A DNA stretch of 64,000 bases from Amphibacillus cookii. Lineage in GTDB: Bacteria; Bacillota; Bacilli; Bacillales; Amphibacillaceae. The stretch covers positions 210,922 through 274,921 of the forward strand of contig NZ_JAFBDS010000006.1 of the NCBI RefSeq assembly GCF_016908375.1, written 5' to 3'. How positions within the stretch are numbered: position 1 is the first letter of the stretch; every line of letters begins with the position of its first letter. Below are positions 8,652-18,642 of the stretch, piece after piece. The position numbers and the translations under genes were made by a program. The notes under the pieces were generated by a model. The model was not told the origin of the DNA. It did not search any database and saw nothing but the letters and a program-made list of their open reading frames with translations.

Positions 8652-9000
8652 CCACCTCCGTGATTTTTTAAAAGCGTCATGAACTATGACCGGCTACTTC
8701 GATAAAAAGTAACGTGACCTCTTCCAATGGCCAATTGACAAGCTTGTTGTATTCTCCTTAGGGTATACCAGCTTTAAACTAAAGGTATCAACCCTGATTG
8801 CACATGTGCAACTTAGAAAAACTTAGCCTAGCACCAAAGTGTTAATGGTGAAAGCCGTAGCTTTTCTTATCCTATCGCTTATAAGTTATTGCCTAGTTGA
8901 TAGCATAAAAAAAGTGTCGGCACTGTTGCACCCACACGTATCCTGTCATTTAATCAGAATCATTTAAACCTGGCAACTACAACATGTGTGTCAAACAGGC
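8652..9000 (-). promoter_or_regulatory. Probable L20-responsive leader of the infC operon
   Basis: About 350 nt of non-coding, structured leader precedes infC. On the minus strand it contains GGGTTGATACC...AGCTGGTATACCCTAAGGAG around 8800-8755. This resembles the L20-binding fold that mimics its 23S site. A GC-rich imperfect hairpin followed by seven T residues (about 8938-8903) could be a terminator or attenuator. B. subtilis regulates this operon by L20-dependent attenuation. The assignment here rests on position and partial motif likeness. Confidence 0.6.
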
Positions 9001-9198
9001 GAGAAGCGGGTGCCTCTACTTGTCGAAAGATCATATTCAATTTCACTCAAATAATCATAGCATGTGCAATCAGTTGTGTCAACCATTTTCAAAGCAATTT
9101 AGCTATCCTCATATAACAAACCTTGCTTCGTTAACGAGTAATTCGATTTAAACCATTGGTGTTGCGATATTGAAATCCTAAATAACGTTTATTTTGAA

Positions 9199-9238
9199 AT
9201 AAAACACGCTCCACATTAACTCATTTGCTGTGGAGCGT
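9199..9238 (-). terminator. Intrinsic terminator of thrS
   Basis: On the minus strand a perfect 10-bp stem, ACGCTCCACA (9238-9229) with TGTGGAGCGT (9215-9206), is followed by GTTTTATTT. Repeat copy 2 lies between it and the thrS stop codon. Confidence 0.75.
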
Positions 9239-9275
9239 CATTATGATCATGCTTCATCATTAGTTGACAAAAAGC

Positions 9276-9407
9276 AATAAAACGAATCTTCAATCAGTGA
9301 GCGTTTTCGTTCTTTGCCCATTGATGGGGCGTTGATTGAATCAGAACATTAGCGTTATCTCCTACCAAATAGATGAGCTATATTCTCTATTTGGTGGCGG
9401 GCGTTAA
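9276..9407 (+). repeat. Dispersed structured repeat, family 1, copy 2
   Basis: Begins AATAAAACGAATCTTCAATC. It contains the clearest internal hairpin of the family, CCAAATAGA (9364-9372) with TCTATTTGG. Its 3' end diverges (GCGTTAATGTGGAT) and abuts the thrS stop codon at 9414. Confidence 0.8.
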
Positions 9408-9413
9408 TGTGGA

Positions 9414-11366
9414 TCATGATTGTCTTAATTGTTTTTCAGCAATTTCTTTGTTAATCACAGTAATATAATCATCAAGTCGGATGGTTTCTGAGTTTTGTTC
9501 ACCATAGCGACGAACATTAACAGCCTGATCTGCAACTTCTTTATCTCCCACAACTAACGCAAATGGAATCTTTTCTGTTTGAGTTTCGCGAATTTTATAG
9601 CCGATCTTTTCATCACGTTGATCGAGTTCGACACGAATTCCCTCAAGACGCAGTGCCTCTTCGACTTTCTTAGCGTAATCAGCATGCGCCTCCAATGATA
9701 CTGGAATAATTCTTGCTTGAATCGGCGCTAGCCACGTTGGAAATGCCCCTTTGTATTCTTCAATTAAGAAAGCAACAAAGCGTTCCATGGTGGAAACGAC
9801 ACCACGGTGGATCACGACTGGCCGATGATCTTTACCATCTTCTCCAACGTAGGTTAGGTCAAATTTTTCAGCAGAATTAAAATCTAGTTGAACCGTGGAT
9901 AGTGTTTCATCTTTACCTAAAGCGGTCTTAACTTGAACATCTAACTTTGGACCATAGAAGGCGGCTTCACCTTCTGCTTCAATGTATTCAAGATTCATCT
10001 CTTCCATTGTTTCTTTCAATAAAGCTTGTGCTGTTTCCCACATTTGATCATTGTCAATATACTTCGTTTTATTTTCTGGATCACGATAAGACAAGCGGAA
10101 GTAATAGTTCTTAATGCCAAAATCACGATAGACATTTTCCACTAATTCAACGACCCGAATAAATTCTTCTTTTAGTTGATCGGGACGAGCAAAAATATGA
10201 GCGTCATTTAATGTCATCGCACGAACACGTTGCAGTCCAGCTAGTGCCCCTGACATTTCATGACGATGCATCATACCCAACTCTGCAATACGTACAGGCA
10301 AGTGACGATAACTATAGAGCTCATTTTTATAAACCATCATATGATGTGGGCAATTCATCGGGCGTAACACTAAATCTTCGTTATCCATTTCAAGAGTTGG
10401 GAACATATCATCTTTATAATGATCCCAGTGTCCACTTGTCTTATAAAGTTCGACACTACCTAACACCGGGGTATAAACATGGTCGTAGCCAAGACGTTCT
10501 TCAAGATCAACGATATAACGTTCAATTGTTCGGCGAATGGTTGCCCCTTTCGGTAACCAAAGTGGTAAACCTTGACCAACTTTCTGTGATACGGCAAACA
10601 AACCTAGTTCTTTTCCTAATTTACGATGATCTCGCTCTTTAGCCTCTTCGCGCAAACGCAAATATTCTTCTAAATCTTCTTTTTTGGCAAAAGCCGTACC
10701 GTAGATACGTTGAAGCATTTTATTATTACTATCACCTCGCCAATAGGCACCAGAGATACTTAGTAATTTAAATACTTTAATCTTGCTTGTTGTAGGAACA
10801 TGAACACCACGGCAAAGATCAAAAAATTCACCTTGTTGATATAGTGTTACTTTTTCATCTTCAGGGATGGCATCAAGTAATTCGAGCTTCAAATGATCAC
10901 CCATTTCTTCGTAACGCGCCTTTGCTTCCTCTCGTGTCACTTCAAGTCGAACGACCTCTAAATTTTCATCAATAATACGTTTCATCTCTTTTTCAATTTT
11001 AGGTAAGTCTTCTGGTGTTAAAGCATGCTCCATATCAATATCATAATAGAAGCCGTCTTCAATGGTTGGGCCCACACCGAGCTTAACATCGGGGCCATAC
11101 AGACGTTTAATAGCCTGTGCCATTACGTGTGCCGTCGAATGGCGCATGATCTCAATACCTTCTGGCTGCTTATTAGTGATAATTGCAATTTTACCATCCC
11201 TAGGCAATGGCGTTTTCAAATCAAAATAAACATCGTCAAGTTTAATCGCTAACGCTTGTTTGCGTAAACCAGGGGATATCGATTGTGCAATATCGTCTCC
11301 TGTTGTTCCACTAGGAAATGTTTTTTTTGCACCATCTGGAAAGGTTATTAGTAATTGTTCTGCCAT
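9414..11366 (-). CDS. thrS: Threonine-tRNA ligase
   Basis: Charges tRNA-Thr with threonine. The 650 residues carry the TGS domain at the N terminus ([16 protein letters not shown]) and the SAD editing domain with [16 protein letters not shown] near residue 75. The class II catalytic core follows ([10 protein letters not shown] near 338; [16 protein letters not shown] near 368), then the C-terminal anticodon-binding domain ([18 protein letters not shown]). The start is preceded by AGGAGCG. Transcription is controlled by the upstream T-box. Confidence 0.99.
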   Translation of the reverse strand: MAEQLLITFPDGAKKTFPSGTTGDDIAQSISPGLRKQALAIKLDDVYFDLKTPLPRDGKIAIITNKQPEGIEIMRHSTAHVMAQAIKRLYGPDVKLGVGPTIEDGFYYDIDMEHALTPEDLPKIEKEMKRIIDENLEVVRLEVTREEAKARYEEMGDHLKLELLDAIPEDEKVTLYQQGEFFDLCRGVHVPTTSKIKVFKLLSISGAYWRGDSNNKMLQRIYGTAFAKKEDLEEYLRLREEAKERDHRKLGKELGLFAVSQKVGQGLPLWLPKGATIRRTIERYIVDLEERLGYDHVYTPVLGSVELYKTSGHWDHYKDDMFPTLEMDNEDLVLRPMNCPHHMMVYKNELYSYRHLPVRIAELGMMHRHEMSGALAGLQRVRAMTLNDAHIFARPDQLKEEFIRVVELVENVYRDFGIKNYYFRLSYRDPENKTKYIDNDQMWETAQALLKETMEEMNLEYIEAEGEAAFYGPKLDVQVKTALGKDETLSTVQLDFNSAEKFDLTYVGEDGKDHRPVVIHRGVVSTMERFVAFLIEEYKGAFPTWLAPIQARIIPVSLEAHADYAKKVEEALRLEGIRVELDQRDEKIGYKIRETQTEKIPFALVVGDKEVADQAVNVRRYGEQNSETIRLDDYITVINKEIAEKQLRQS

Positions 11367-11379
11367 GTTAAATCGCTCC

Positions 11380-11725
11380 TTTTATATGATTTTGCAGTTG
11401 GAGAGTCATTTAGTGTGTGTACCATCGGTTCGTTTTCAAAGCCAAATGAAACGTAAAATGTACATAAAAAACGCTCATCCCTCTGCATGTATAGCAAAGG
11501 GACAAGCGTTAGCTCGTGGTTCCACCCTAGATTCCCAAATATCAACTCTCAATATTTGGCTTCATTAGCTCTGTAACGTAGAGAGACGCCATAGCCTAGC
11601 CAAGAGGTTCAGCAATGGAGTTCAGAGGTGGTAATTACTGGGTGATTGAACAGGAAGATTTCAGCTATCCTTCCCTCTCTTATGATCATCACATCCATAA
11701 TCTTGTCCTCATCAAAACTTTTATT
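11380..11725 (-). promoter_or_regulatory. T-box riboswitch leader of thrS
   Basis: The T-box sequence AGGGTGGAACCACGAG is on the minus strand at 11528-11513. It is followed by a terminator: AACGCTTGTCCCT (11510-11498) pairs with AGGGATGAGCGTT (11482-11470) and then T residues. About 100 bases upstream, the probable specifier loop reads ATTACCACCTCTGAAC (around 11635-11620) and offers ACC, a threonine codon. Uncharged tRNA-Thr should stabilise the antiterminator and switch thrS on. Confidence 0.93.
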
Positions 11726-11774
11726 TTTTAATATGCCTTGTATTATATATCCTGTTTAACCAAAAATCAAGAGG

Positions 11775-12575
11775 CTATTGTTGAAATGAAAACGGAAATG
11801 TACTTTTTTCAAAAATCTTGACACGCTCATCAAAAATATTTTGTAACGTCTCTAAAATCGGATCATCCGCTTTATTCGTGTAAATATAAATTTTCCGTGG
11901 ATTCAACGCTAACAATGGACTGATTTGATACTCATTTTTAGCAAATTGGTAAATATGAATCGGTGTGTCTTTGATTAGGTTATTCAATGTTTCATTTGAG
12001 TAGCAACTTCCTGATTTTTCAAAAAAACGAATACAATCGTCTTCCCATTTAACAAAACAACTGACACCTAATGGACGTTTTTGGACATATTCACGCAATG
12101 ACTGTAAAAAAATTTGATATTGCTCATCTTGTTTCTTTTCATCAATAGCCCGACCAAGTACTTCATCAATAAGCCAATCAGCTTGCCTAAAAAACAACTG
12201 GCTTTGTTCGAAGTAATGATAACACTGTTGCTCAGGTCTTAAAGTAAAGTAGTGTAACATCGTCTCTCTTAAATCTTTTAAGAAACTAACATTTCGATAT
12301 TGATCGGTCAACAATAATTGTGCCGCAATCGTTAATATTGCATCTATTTCGTTAAAATCATAGTAGTGGTAATCTTGAATTAAACGTTCTTTTAGCATTG
12401 GCTTCAAATCGAAGTAAAAAAATAATTCCGCTAACCATGTGCTAACGCGCTCACAATCATGCTCAAATATTTCAATCTCATCATCACTTACCGCTCTCCA
12501 TAACACTTGTTGATGATAAAGACGATTTCTGAGCACCTGTTGATCAATCTTATCATTAAACTTAACTTTTACCAT
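11775..12575 (-). CDS. ytxC: YtxC-like putative sporulation protein
   Basis: 266 residues, cytosolic, with no signal peptide or known enzyme motif. Assignment rests on conserved position between dnaI and thrS and on likeness to the YtxC family in length and composition, including many aromatic residues and the Y-F-L-R-rich helical pattern. B. subtilis ytxC is annotated as a sporulation protein of unknown mechanism. The start is not preceded by a strong ribosome site. Confidence 0.8.
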   Translation of the reverse strand: MVKVKFNDKIDQQVLRNRLYHQQVLWRAVSDDEIEIFEHDCERVSTWLAELFFYFDLKPMLKERLIQDYHYYDFNEIDAILTIAAQLLLTDQYRNVSFLKDLRETMLHYFTLRPEQQCYHYFEQSQLFFRQADWLIDEVLGRAIDEKKQDEQYQIFLQSLREYVQKRPLGVSCFVKWEDDCIRFFEKSGSCYSNETLNNLIKDTPIHIYQFAKNEYQISPLLALNPRKIYIYTNKADDPILETLQNIFDERVKIFEKSTFPFSFQQ

Positions 12576-12639
12576 TATCTATCACCCATCTCTTTTAACA
12601 CTGTTATATTGTATGGGAGAAAGATCAAAAAAATGACTC

Positions 12640-13050
12640 AACTTTCTCATCTGTATTTTCAGGTTCAGCCAAGAAAACATAAGGGTAAACCGAATATTAA
12701 TAAGCGTTGCGTTTAAATATAAATTTTCGTTTTAGACTCGCGGATGAGATATGTTCCGCTTTCCGTAGTCGTGGCTTGAGCTACCTACATATAGCTCACT
12801 TGCTAAATCGTAACCTCTATCTTAATAATGGTTGTCTTTCAAAATCTCATCAAAGGCCATTTCAATCCGTGGACGTTTGATCTACACCATGTAGATCATG
12901 AAGACATCGGAATGACGTCTCAGAATAAGAAATTCTTATTCTAGTCGTGTCATCTTTATCGCTTTATTTCGTGCGGTTGAGCTTACGCATTCAGTATGAA
13001 CCACCAGTCTAAGAGGAGATAAACAAAAGGTGAGACTTCTGCGGGAATAG
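12640..13050 (+). repeat. MITE-like repeat, family 2, copy C, interrupted and 3'-truncated
   Basis: The left end AACTTTCTCATCTG and GGTTCAGCCAAG match copy B. After CCGCTTTCCGT about 200 bases of foreign sequence intervene (12766-12970). They include a near-palindrome AGAATAAGAAATTCTTATTCT around 12923. The element resumes at GAGCTTACGCATTCAGTATG and stops at CTGCGGGAATAG. The right terminal repeat is absent. Confidence 0.65.
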
Positions 13051-13311
13051 ATGGAGACTGCTGAAAAACTAACCCCTAGAGTATTTTCTAATTAAAGTAT
13101 TTTGTACTCACTCCAGTTACAGACGATCGCTTTCCGCGGGCACGGCCCATAGCTGTCAAGCTAAGGATCAATTACAGAAAAAGCAAGTCTAGAGCGTAAT
13201 TTTTACACGAAATTATATTATTTTCCAATTCGGTGCATGATTAGTAAAAACCACTTTATTGCTTTTTTAAAAATATTACGCTGTTAAAAGTGGCTGTTGA
13301 TTTGCGATCCA

Positions 13312-13412
13312 GGCATTCGCTTTCCGCGGGCTCGCGCTGAGCCTCCTCGTTCGCACAGAACGCTCACTGTGGGGTCTCATCGTCTTCGCTTTTCCCGCAG
13401 GAGTCGAATGCC
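13312..13412. repeat. REP-like GC-rich palindromic element
   Basis: A 101-bp element bounded by imperfect 19-bp inverted repeats GGCATTCGCTTTCCGCGGG (13312-13330) and CCCGCAGGAGTCGAATGCC (13394-13412). The interior (GAGCCTCCTCG, GGGGTCTCATCG) is typical of repeats scattered through Bacillaceae genomes. A half copy (GATCGCTTTCCGCGGGCACG) lies near 13126. Confidence 0.65.
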
Positions 13413-13471
13413 TTCCTCTCCAATCAACAAAGTTAAAAAACAATAAGCTTTGGCAAAACCCAAATATTCAT

Positions 13472-13606
13472 CTATACTGCTTTGAACGTTCGTTCATAAG
13501 TAAGATTTAAGATGTCAAAAGGACTCTTATGCTGATAGCGACGGTCTTTTCTTCCATGCCGGTATACATTTTGATAAATATTCCTCATTAATGCAATAAA
13601 TGGAGT
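13472..13606 (-). pseudogene. C-terminal fragment of an IS4-family transposase
   Basis: The minus strand encodes MRNIYQNVYRHGRKDRRYQ followed by HKSPFDILNLTYERTFKAV and a stop. This is the basic tail typical of IS4-family transposases in Bacillaceae. The sequence upstream in frame is not transposase-like, so only the C-terminal end survives. It points opposite to the adjacent fragment at 13609, so the two cannot be one simple gene. Confidence 0.5.
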
Positions 13607-13608
13607 GA

Positions 13609-13956
13609 TATGGAGAAACGATAGAGTATGGGTGCATTCAAATTGGCAAGAAGGGGAAAAACACACGCCAAACACGTCTAATTGTTCAACAGTTGACGGA
13701 AAAACAACAAGAGAAACGGGAAGGTTATTTACAAAGAAGAAGGCGGAAAGGGGGCCACACCCAATCCGCCACAAAAAAGAATCAAATCCAAATTCTTGCC
13801 ACCAATATAACACGGCAACAATTGGAGATGCAAGCGTTGTATCCGATCTATTCCTTACGTTGGCAAGTGGAGATTCTATTTAAAACATGGAAATCATTAT
13901 TTGATATCGATAAGGTGCGAGCGATGAATCCAGAGCGGTTTGAGTGTCATTTATAA
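13609..13956 (+). pseudogene. Internal fragment of an IS4-family transposase
   Basis: The frame is open from 13609 to a stop at 13954-13956 and contains YSLRWQVEILFKTWKS near its end. That is the Y-(2)-R-(3)-E-(6)-K signature of IS4 transposases, with E the third catalytic acidic residue. The following KVRAMNPERFECHL is also typical. No start codon with a ribosome site is seen, the first two catalytic Asp regions are missing, and the frame ends early. It is a decayed remnant. Confidence 0.8.
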
Positions 13957-14004
13957 TTTGTTCTCGCTGGAGTCATCGTCTTTTTCGCTTCCGTTTTTAG
14001 CGAT

Positions 14005-14946
14005 TTAATCCCTTCGATTTTCAGCATTGATTTCAACTGGCTTGCTTACTTGTCTGATTCGTTCAACAATCCGACCAGCCTTAAGTTCTTCGATGTCCCC
14101 TTTAGAGGTGAGTGACAGATGTTTTTCCAACTGATCAAGCGCATAATTTGAAGTAAAGAAAACGGGCAAGCCTTCCATCATGCGATATTGTAGGATCGAA
14201 CCTAATACTTCATCACGAAACCAACTGGATAATGATTCTGCCCCAATATCATCAATCATCAGTACTGGCACTTTCTTGAATTGATCCACCTTCTCACCAA
14301 CTGAATCATCCTTAAATGAAGATTTGATTTCTCTTACAAACTCCGGCATATAAATAAGCATTGAAGCAATTTGTTTATTGGCCAATTCATTGGCAATAGC
14401 GCCGAGAAAATATGTTTTCCCAACCCCGAATGGGCCATACAAGTAGAGACCCTTTTTAGGTGGCTGATCTTCTATATTTGTTACGTAATTAACCACTTCG
14501 CGGATCGCGGGATGACGGTCAGGGTTCTGACTATCAATTTGAGCAACAGAAGCTTCAAGAATATCTTTAGGCATATAAAGACTTTTAATCAATGAGGCTC
14601 GCTTAGCTTGTTCTTCTTGTATAATCGTGTATTTACATTTTTCGTAAGTCAAATGAATATTAGCGCCATCAATTTCAATCTTCGGTTTATAACCAGGTAG
14701 AATGTTATCCTTACAACCGTGATCAGGGCAGTTTGCACAATCCTTATTTTGTGAATAGTATTCATATAATTTAATTAATTGACGATCAACTGCCTCTCGA
14801 TCAAGGCCAGGAGAATTTTTAATGATTTGTTGAATCTCTGGATCCTGTAATATTTCTGAACGCATCTCCTGATATACATCTTGAAAAGATTGCTTATTCT
14901 TCATCCACTTCTTTAATGATGTTTGAATCGATTCCATTATCCTCAC
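14005..14946 (-). CDS. dnaI: Primosomal protein DnaI, helicase loader
   Basis: ATPase that loads the replicative helicase at oriC and at restarted forks. The N-terminal helicase-binding domain has a zinc-binding cluster (NKDCANCPDHGCKDNIL near residue 85). The AAA+ domain has Walker A YGPFGVGKTYFLG near 170, Walker B VLMIDDIGAE near 230 and the arginine-rich GRIVERIRQV near 295. The 313 residues are full length. The gene lies two bases downstream of dnaB, so the two are translationally linked. Confidence 0.97.
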   Translation of the reverse strand: MRIMESIQTSLKKWMKNKQSFQDVYQEMRSEILQDPEIQQIIKNSPGLDREAVDRQLIKLYEYYSQNKDCANCPDHGCKDNILPGYKPKIEIDGANIHLTYEKCKYTIIQEEQAKRASLIKSLYMPKDILEASVAQIDSQNPDRHPAIREVVNYVTNIEDQPPKKGLYLYGPFGVGKTYFLGAIANELANKQIASMLIYMPEFVREIKSSFKDDSVGEKVDQFKKVPVLMIDDIGAESLSSWFRDEVLGSILQYRMMEGLPVFFTSNYALDQLEKHLSLTSKGDIEELKAGRIVERIRQVSKPVEINAENRRD

Positions 14947-14948
14947 CT

Positions 14949-16286
14949 CTATTGATTCGTTTTCTTATCTTGAAATGCCTTTAATAGTTCACTAACGTCT
15001 TCTGTCGCTTCAGATGATGGGTTGGTCACTTTTTTAGCCCTTGCCTGCTTTTGCTGTTTAAACCAATCTGGAACAACTTCTTTCCGATTAGATGGTTTAG
15101 TATATTTAGGCTGATAATTTTGTCCCCATTGCTGGTATTTGTTGTGCTCTGACTTTGCTAACGTTATCGCTTGCTGAGCGGTTTTTACATTTTTTCTTGA
15201 CCAATGACTCGCTATTTTTTCTAAATAAGATTTGGTTAACTTCATATCTGTTTTCAGCATAACATAATGGATTAATACATTCATCACACTTGGATTTAAC
15301 CCTTGTGCATCCATAACACCAGCAATCATTTTTAGGTCTTGATTTGATGCTCGAGAACCATTAGATAAATCTTCCAATAATTCTTTTGGGCTAATCGTTT
15401 CCATACGTTCAATAAACAATGCCTGCTTTGATTTTGGTGATTGGTCTGAGTTAGTCGTTGTTATTTTTTCACGTTGCTCCACTACATCAGTCGTACCTGA
15501 TATCGTTTCAACCAAATCTAGACAGGCGGTTTTAAATTCTTCCCGATTTAACTCATGATCAGTTGAGATAGACCATTGAAGTGCTTTTTCTAATTGTGTT
15601 GTTGTTAAGTGATAAAGTGCTGTCATCTGTCTAATTAATCGGCAATTACTTTCACTTAATATTTTATTTGCAGGAAGCATCCGGTCATCAAGCATTTTCT
15701 TTAGCCATTGCCAATCAATCTCCAAGTTATCTAGTACCGGCTTACCTGGTTCAATAATGGAATCATTTTCAGTGATGTGACTAACATACTTCTTACTGTG
15801 AAAAACATCAGTGAAATGTGCAGTAATATCTTCGCCCTCTATGTTTGGTTGTTGTTCAGATGTTTTTATATTTTTTACTAACGCCTCGTATTTATCTTTA
15901 CCAATTTGATGATACAGCAATTGACTTAACAGATCATCATTTAAAAAACGCTGCACCGTACAAGGTAAATTTAACTGATAACGATAAACCGTATGCTGTC
16001 CATTATCGAGTTGATGTGTTGTCAACAGCCCAATTGCCTCACATTTCAAACGCGCTTGATAAATTTTATTTAGCGGTTGGTCTAATGTTTGCATTAAATG
16101 GTGATGTGACAATAACTGCTTATCTTGAAATTGCGTAGACAAAGTGACATATAGTGATGTCGCAGTCACGCCAATTATCGGTTGATACAATTGAAAAAGC
16201 GCTTGATAATGATCGCTTAATAATTGCGCATTTTTATTTGTTGTAAACCCATCTGAAGGTAATATTTTACCAATTGATTGATGCAC
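14949..16286 (-). CDS. dnaB: Replication initiation and membrane attachment protein DnaB
   Basis: Firmicute DnaB, not the helicase. It works with DnaD and DnaI to load the helicase during initiation and PriA-dependent restart. The 445 residues have the DnaB/DnaD-type helical N-terminal region and a C-terminal DnaD-like domain ending YQQWGQNYQPKYTKPSNRKE, VVPDWFKQQKQ and an acidic tail. The position nrdR-dnaB-dnaI matches B. subtilis. Confidence 0.95.
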   Translation of the reverse strand: MHQSIGKILPSDGFTTNKNAQLLSDHYQALFQLYQPIIGVTATSLYVTLSTQFQDKQLLSHHHLMQTLDQPLNKIYQARLKCEAIGLLTTHQLDNGQHTVYRYQLNLPCTVQRFLNDDLLSQLLYHQIGKDKYEALVKNIKTSEQQPNIEGEDITAHFTDVFHSKKYVSHITENDSIIEPGKPVLDNLEIDWQWLKKMLDDRMLPANKILSESNCRLIRQMTALYHLTTTQLEKALQWSISTDHELNREEFKTACLDLVETISGTTDVVEQREKITTTNSDQSPKSKQALFIERMETISPKELLEDLSNGSRASNQDLKMIAGVMDAQGLNPSVMNVLIHYVMLKTDMKLTKSYLEKIASHWSRKNVKTAQQAITLAKSEHNKYQQWGQNYQPKYTKPSNRKEVVPDWFKQQKQARAKKVTNPSSEATEDVSELLKAFQDKKTNQ

Positions 16287-16420
16287 ATTTATCCCCCCAT
16301 TTGTTGCTCACCTAAAAGGTATAACACAAGCCATCACGCAACATTGTAATATAACAGACATTCCCTTTCAGTCACACAATTTTTTTAAAAAAACAGATAC
16401 GACTTTATTTTGTTGATTTA

Positions 16421-16579
16421 AATGAAACGAATCTTCAATCAGTGAGCATTTGCGTTCTTCTCCCACTGATTGCAGGTTCGTTGAGTAAATCAGGATATTA
16501 GTCTCCGTTATCCCCCCACAATCGATTTGCTCTACTCGCTTTTTGAGTGGCGGGTTACGGACTGATTATCTGTGATAAA
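16421..16579 (+). repeat. Dispersed structured repeat, family 1, copy 3
   Basis: Begins AATGAAACGAATCTTCAATC and ends GATTATCTGTGATAAA. AATCAGTG (16436-16443) can pair with CACTGATT inside the element. It lies between dnaB and nrdR, on the 3' side of the nrdR terminator. Confidence 0.85.
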
Positions 16580-16621
16580 TAGGTGTAGTGTAGCTTCAAG
16601 TGTGCATTTCACTAACATGAA

Positions 16622-16646
16622 AAGAAAAAAGAGCCGCAGTTGGCTC
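16622..16646 (-). terminator. Intrinsic terminator of nrdR
   Basis: On the minus strand GAGCC-AACTGC-GGCTC is followed directly by six T residues, immediately after the nrdR stop codon. Confidence 0.8.
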
Positions 16647-16648
16647 AC

Positions 16649-17128
16649 TTATTTGTCTTCTTTATCGGAATGATTAATTAAATCTTTTAATTCATCAAGG
16701 AAGACATTAATATCTTTGAATTGCCGATAAACAGAGGCAAAACGAACATAAGCAACATCGTCAATATGTGCTAATCGGTCCATTACAAGTTCGCCTACAT
16801 CTTTGCTTTCGACCTCTGGAATCCCTTGACTTCTGAGCTCCCGTTCAACGTCTAAAGCTAATTGCTCTAATCGTTCAAGCGGTACAGGTCTTTTTTCGCA
16901 CGCTTTAATAAGACCACGTATAAGCTTCTCTCGACTAAATGCTTCTCGAATGCCCTCCTTTTTAACAACAATAAGTGGCATTTCTTCTAAACGTTCAAAT
17001 GTTGTAAAGCGATAGTGGCAAGCTTCACATTCACGACGCCTTCTTATCGCGTGACCTTCCTCTATTGGACGCGAATCTAATACGCGGGTATGCTTGTCTT
17101 GACAGTTTGGACAGCGCATTTCTTTCAT
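16649..17128 (-). CDS. nrdR: Transcriptional repressor NrdR
   Basis: Nucleotide-sensing repressor of ribonucleotide reductase genes. The N-terminal zinc ribbon ([17 protein letters not shown] and [17 protein letters not shown]) and the ATP-cone domain ([20 protein letters not shown]) are intact. Length 159 residues. In the usual Bacillus order it lies between speD and dnaB. The target NrdR boxes are not in this window. Confidence 0.98.
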   Translation of the reverse strand: MKEMRCPNCQDKHTRVLDSRPIEEGHAIRRRRECEACHYRFTTFERLEEMPLIVVKKEGIREAFSREKLIRGLIKACEKRPVPLERLEQLALDVERELRSQGIPEVESKDVGELVMDRLAHIDDVAYVRFASVYRQFKDINVFLDELKDLINHSDKEDK

Positions 17129-17147
17129 TCCTTTTTAATCATTTTGT

Positions 17148-17540
17148 TTAGGCATTGTTTTGCATATCGAGTAAGGTCATTTCTTTTTTTAAATCATCAT
17201 AAAGTTTTGGAATAAGATTATGACTAAAACCTAAATCGAATAAACTTCCTTCCGTCGTTACAGAGAAATCGATTGCCGTCTTATAAGGTCTAACCATAAT
17301 AACCGTTGCAATAACAAAGGCTTTTCTTTTTCCTTTATAGTTAATTGTTACCTCTCCATGCTCAGATGATGTGGCGATCACGTCACACCCTGGTTTTCCT
17401 TTAAAGTACTGGGCGACGGTGTCCATCCCTTTATCTTTCGTCGTTTTAAAATAATGTGTTCGTAGCTTTGGATCCCAATGTTTCTCTGTTGATTCAGAGT
17501 GATTGTTAAAGTACTTGTTCCAAGTTTCTTTAAACCCCAT
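17148..17540 (-). CDS. Conserved hypothetical cytosolic protein
   Basis: 130 residues with no signal peptide, membrane helix or recognised catalytic motif. Sequence features are a Trp- and His-rich N terminus (ETWNKYFNN...EKHWDPKLRTHYFK) and a beta-rich middle (CDVIATSSEHGEVTINYKGK). The start follows CGAGGTGTAACG. It ends 19 bases before nrdR and is probably co-transcribed with it. I recognise it only as a conserved Bacillaceae protein found near speD and nrdR; no function is inferred. Confidence 0.75.
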   Translation of the reverse strand: MGFKETWNKYFNNHSESTEKHWDPKLRTHYFKTTKDKGMDTVAQYFKGKPGCDVIATSSEHGEVTINYKGKRKAFVIATVIMVRPYKTAIDFSVTTEGSLFDLGFSHNLIPKLYDDLKKEMTLLDMQNNA

Positions 17541-17833
17541 CGTTACACCTCGTTAATCAAAATGTTTTTTATCTAAATATAAAATAAGTGATATACTCTA
17601 TTTTATATTTTAACATGTTTTGTCCAAGAAAACGATAACAACATGCTAGATCATTCCTCATTGCAACCAAATTGAACCCATCAGAAATATAGCAAAATAA
17701 AACAACCTTTGGTTAATTACTTTTCGACTGTCGTTCTTATCATTAATTTTTCAAACAAAAGTTATTTACGTTTACGATTAAAAGCACCCTTTCCCTTTTA
17801 AAACAAAAGAAAAAGAATGCCAGAAGTGCGCTT
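17541..17833. other. Intergenic stretch with no assigned feature
   Basis: AT-rich, 293 bases, between the conserved hypothetical gene and speD. No convincing gene, repeat-family member or strong terminator is seen. It presumably holds the promoter for the downstream minus-strand genes. Confidence 0.5.
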
Positions 17834-18211
17834 TTATAGTATTTGTGAGCTTGGTATTTGAACAGGACCAATTCCCCTTGGTACCTCTACCTTTTCACAC
17901 TTTTTTGATTCTAAGCTTTCTGAAATAAAATGACACGCGACGTTTGGATCAATAATATCACCACATGTATAAACATCTATACTCGCATATCCATGTTCAG
18001 GAAAACTATGGATGGTCAAATGTGATTCTGAAATGATAACGACGCCACTCACACCCTGCGGTGCAAATTTATGAAAAGCAACTTCTCTAATTTCAGCACC
18101 AGCCTTTAATGCCGCATCAACAAAAATTTGTTCAATCTTTCCCATATCATTCAAGATCTCAATATTACAATCCCACATTTCTGCAATTACATGTCTACCC
18201 ATTGTATCCAT
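17834..18211 (-). CDS. speD: S-adenosylmethionine decarboxylase proenzyme, class 1B
   Basis: Makes decarboxylated SAM for spermidine synthesis. The proenzyme cleaves itself to form a pyruvoyl cofactor. The cleavage site is visible as [14 protein letters not shown], with Ser63 the pyruvoyl precursor. [11 protein letters not shown] and YTCGD are also present. The frame is open back to 18265, but GGGGGAG at 18225-18219 sits seven bases before the ATG at 18211. That ATG gives a 125-residue protein of usual length, M-D-T-M-G-R-H. Confidence 0.97.
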   Translation of the reverse strand: MDTMGRHVIAEMWDCNIEILNDMGKIEQIFVDAALKAGAEIREVAFHKFAPQGVSGVVIISESHLTIHSFPEHGYASIDVYTCGDIIDPNVACHFISESLESKKCEKVEVPRGIGPVQIPSSQIL

Positions 18212-18265
18212 TTTGGCACTCCCCCAATTTCGACTAAATTTAAAAATAGTTGCCTGATTTGCCAC

Positions 18266-18642
18266 GGGGGAAAGTTAGTCCTAAGAGGTCCTAACCCTTT
18301 AAGCAATCATAAGCACATTTTTGATATATATTCTTTAAGTTGTGCATCGTTTATCTCTATTATGCACACGCAGAAAAAGTATATATCGAAATAAGGGAGA
18401 TGGCAAGAGATTTTATTGCTTTTATAGAAAAAAATTAGCCAATCAGAAAAATGAATGAAGAAGCGTTAAGTTTATAATACAAACCCGAACGAACAAGCAG
18501 ATAAAATGATTTTGAAGCGTATAGTTTACAGATGTTTCAACACACCTATAGGCATGGTTCCAACTATCTTCCGAATGATTTGACAAATGCGCGATAACTA
18601 CACAAATACAAAGGCATTAACTTTTTGATATAGTGTGATATG
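18266..18642. other. speD-coaE intergenic region
   Basis: The region contains a hairpin on the minus strand, GTTAGGACCT with AGGACTAAC (about 18290-18268), ahead of speD that might act in its leader. B. subtilis has gapB between these genes; it is absent here. No other gene or repeat is seen. Confidence 0.45.

Noticed and set aside
11348..11568. Small open frames across the thrS leader on both strands
   Set aside because: They coincide with the T-box and its terminator, whose conserved sequence explains the region better.
13605..13883. Open frame of 92 codons on the plus strand
   Set aside because: It is an alternative frame of the IS4 fragment; only the frame containing Y-S-L-R-W-Q-V-E matches a transposase.
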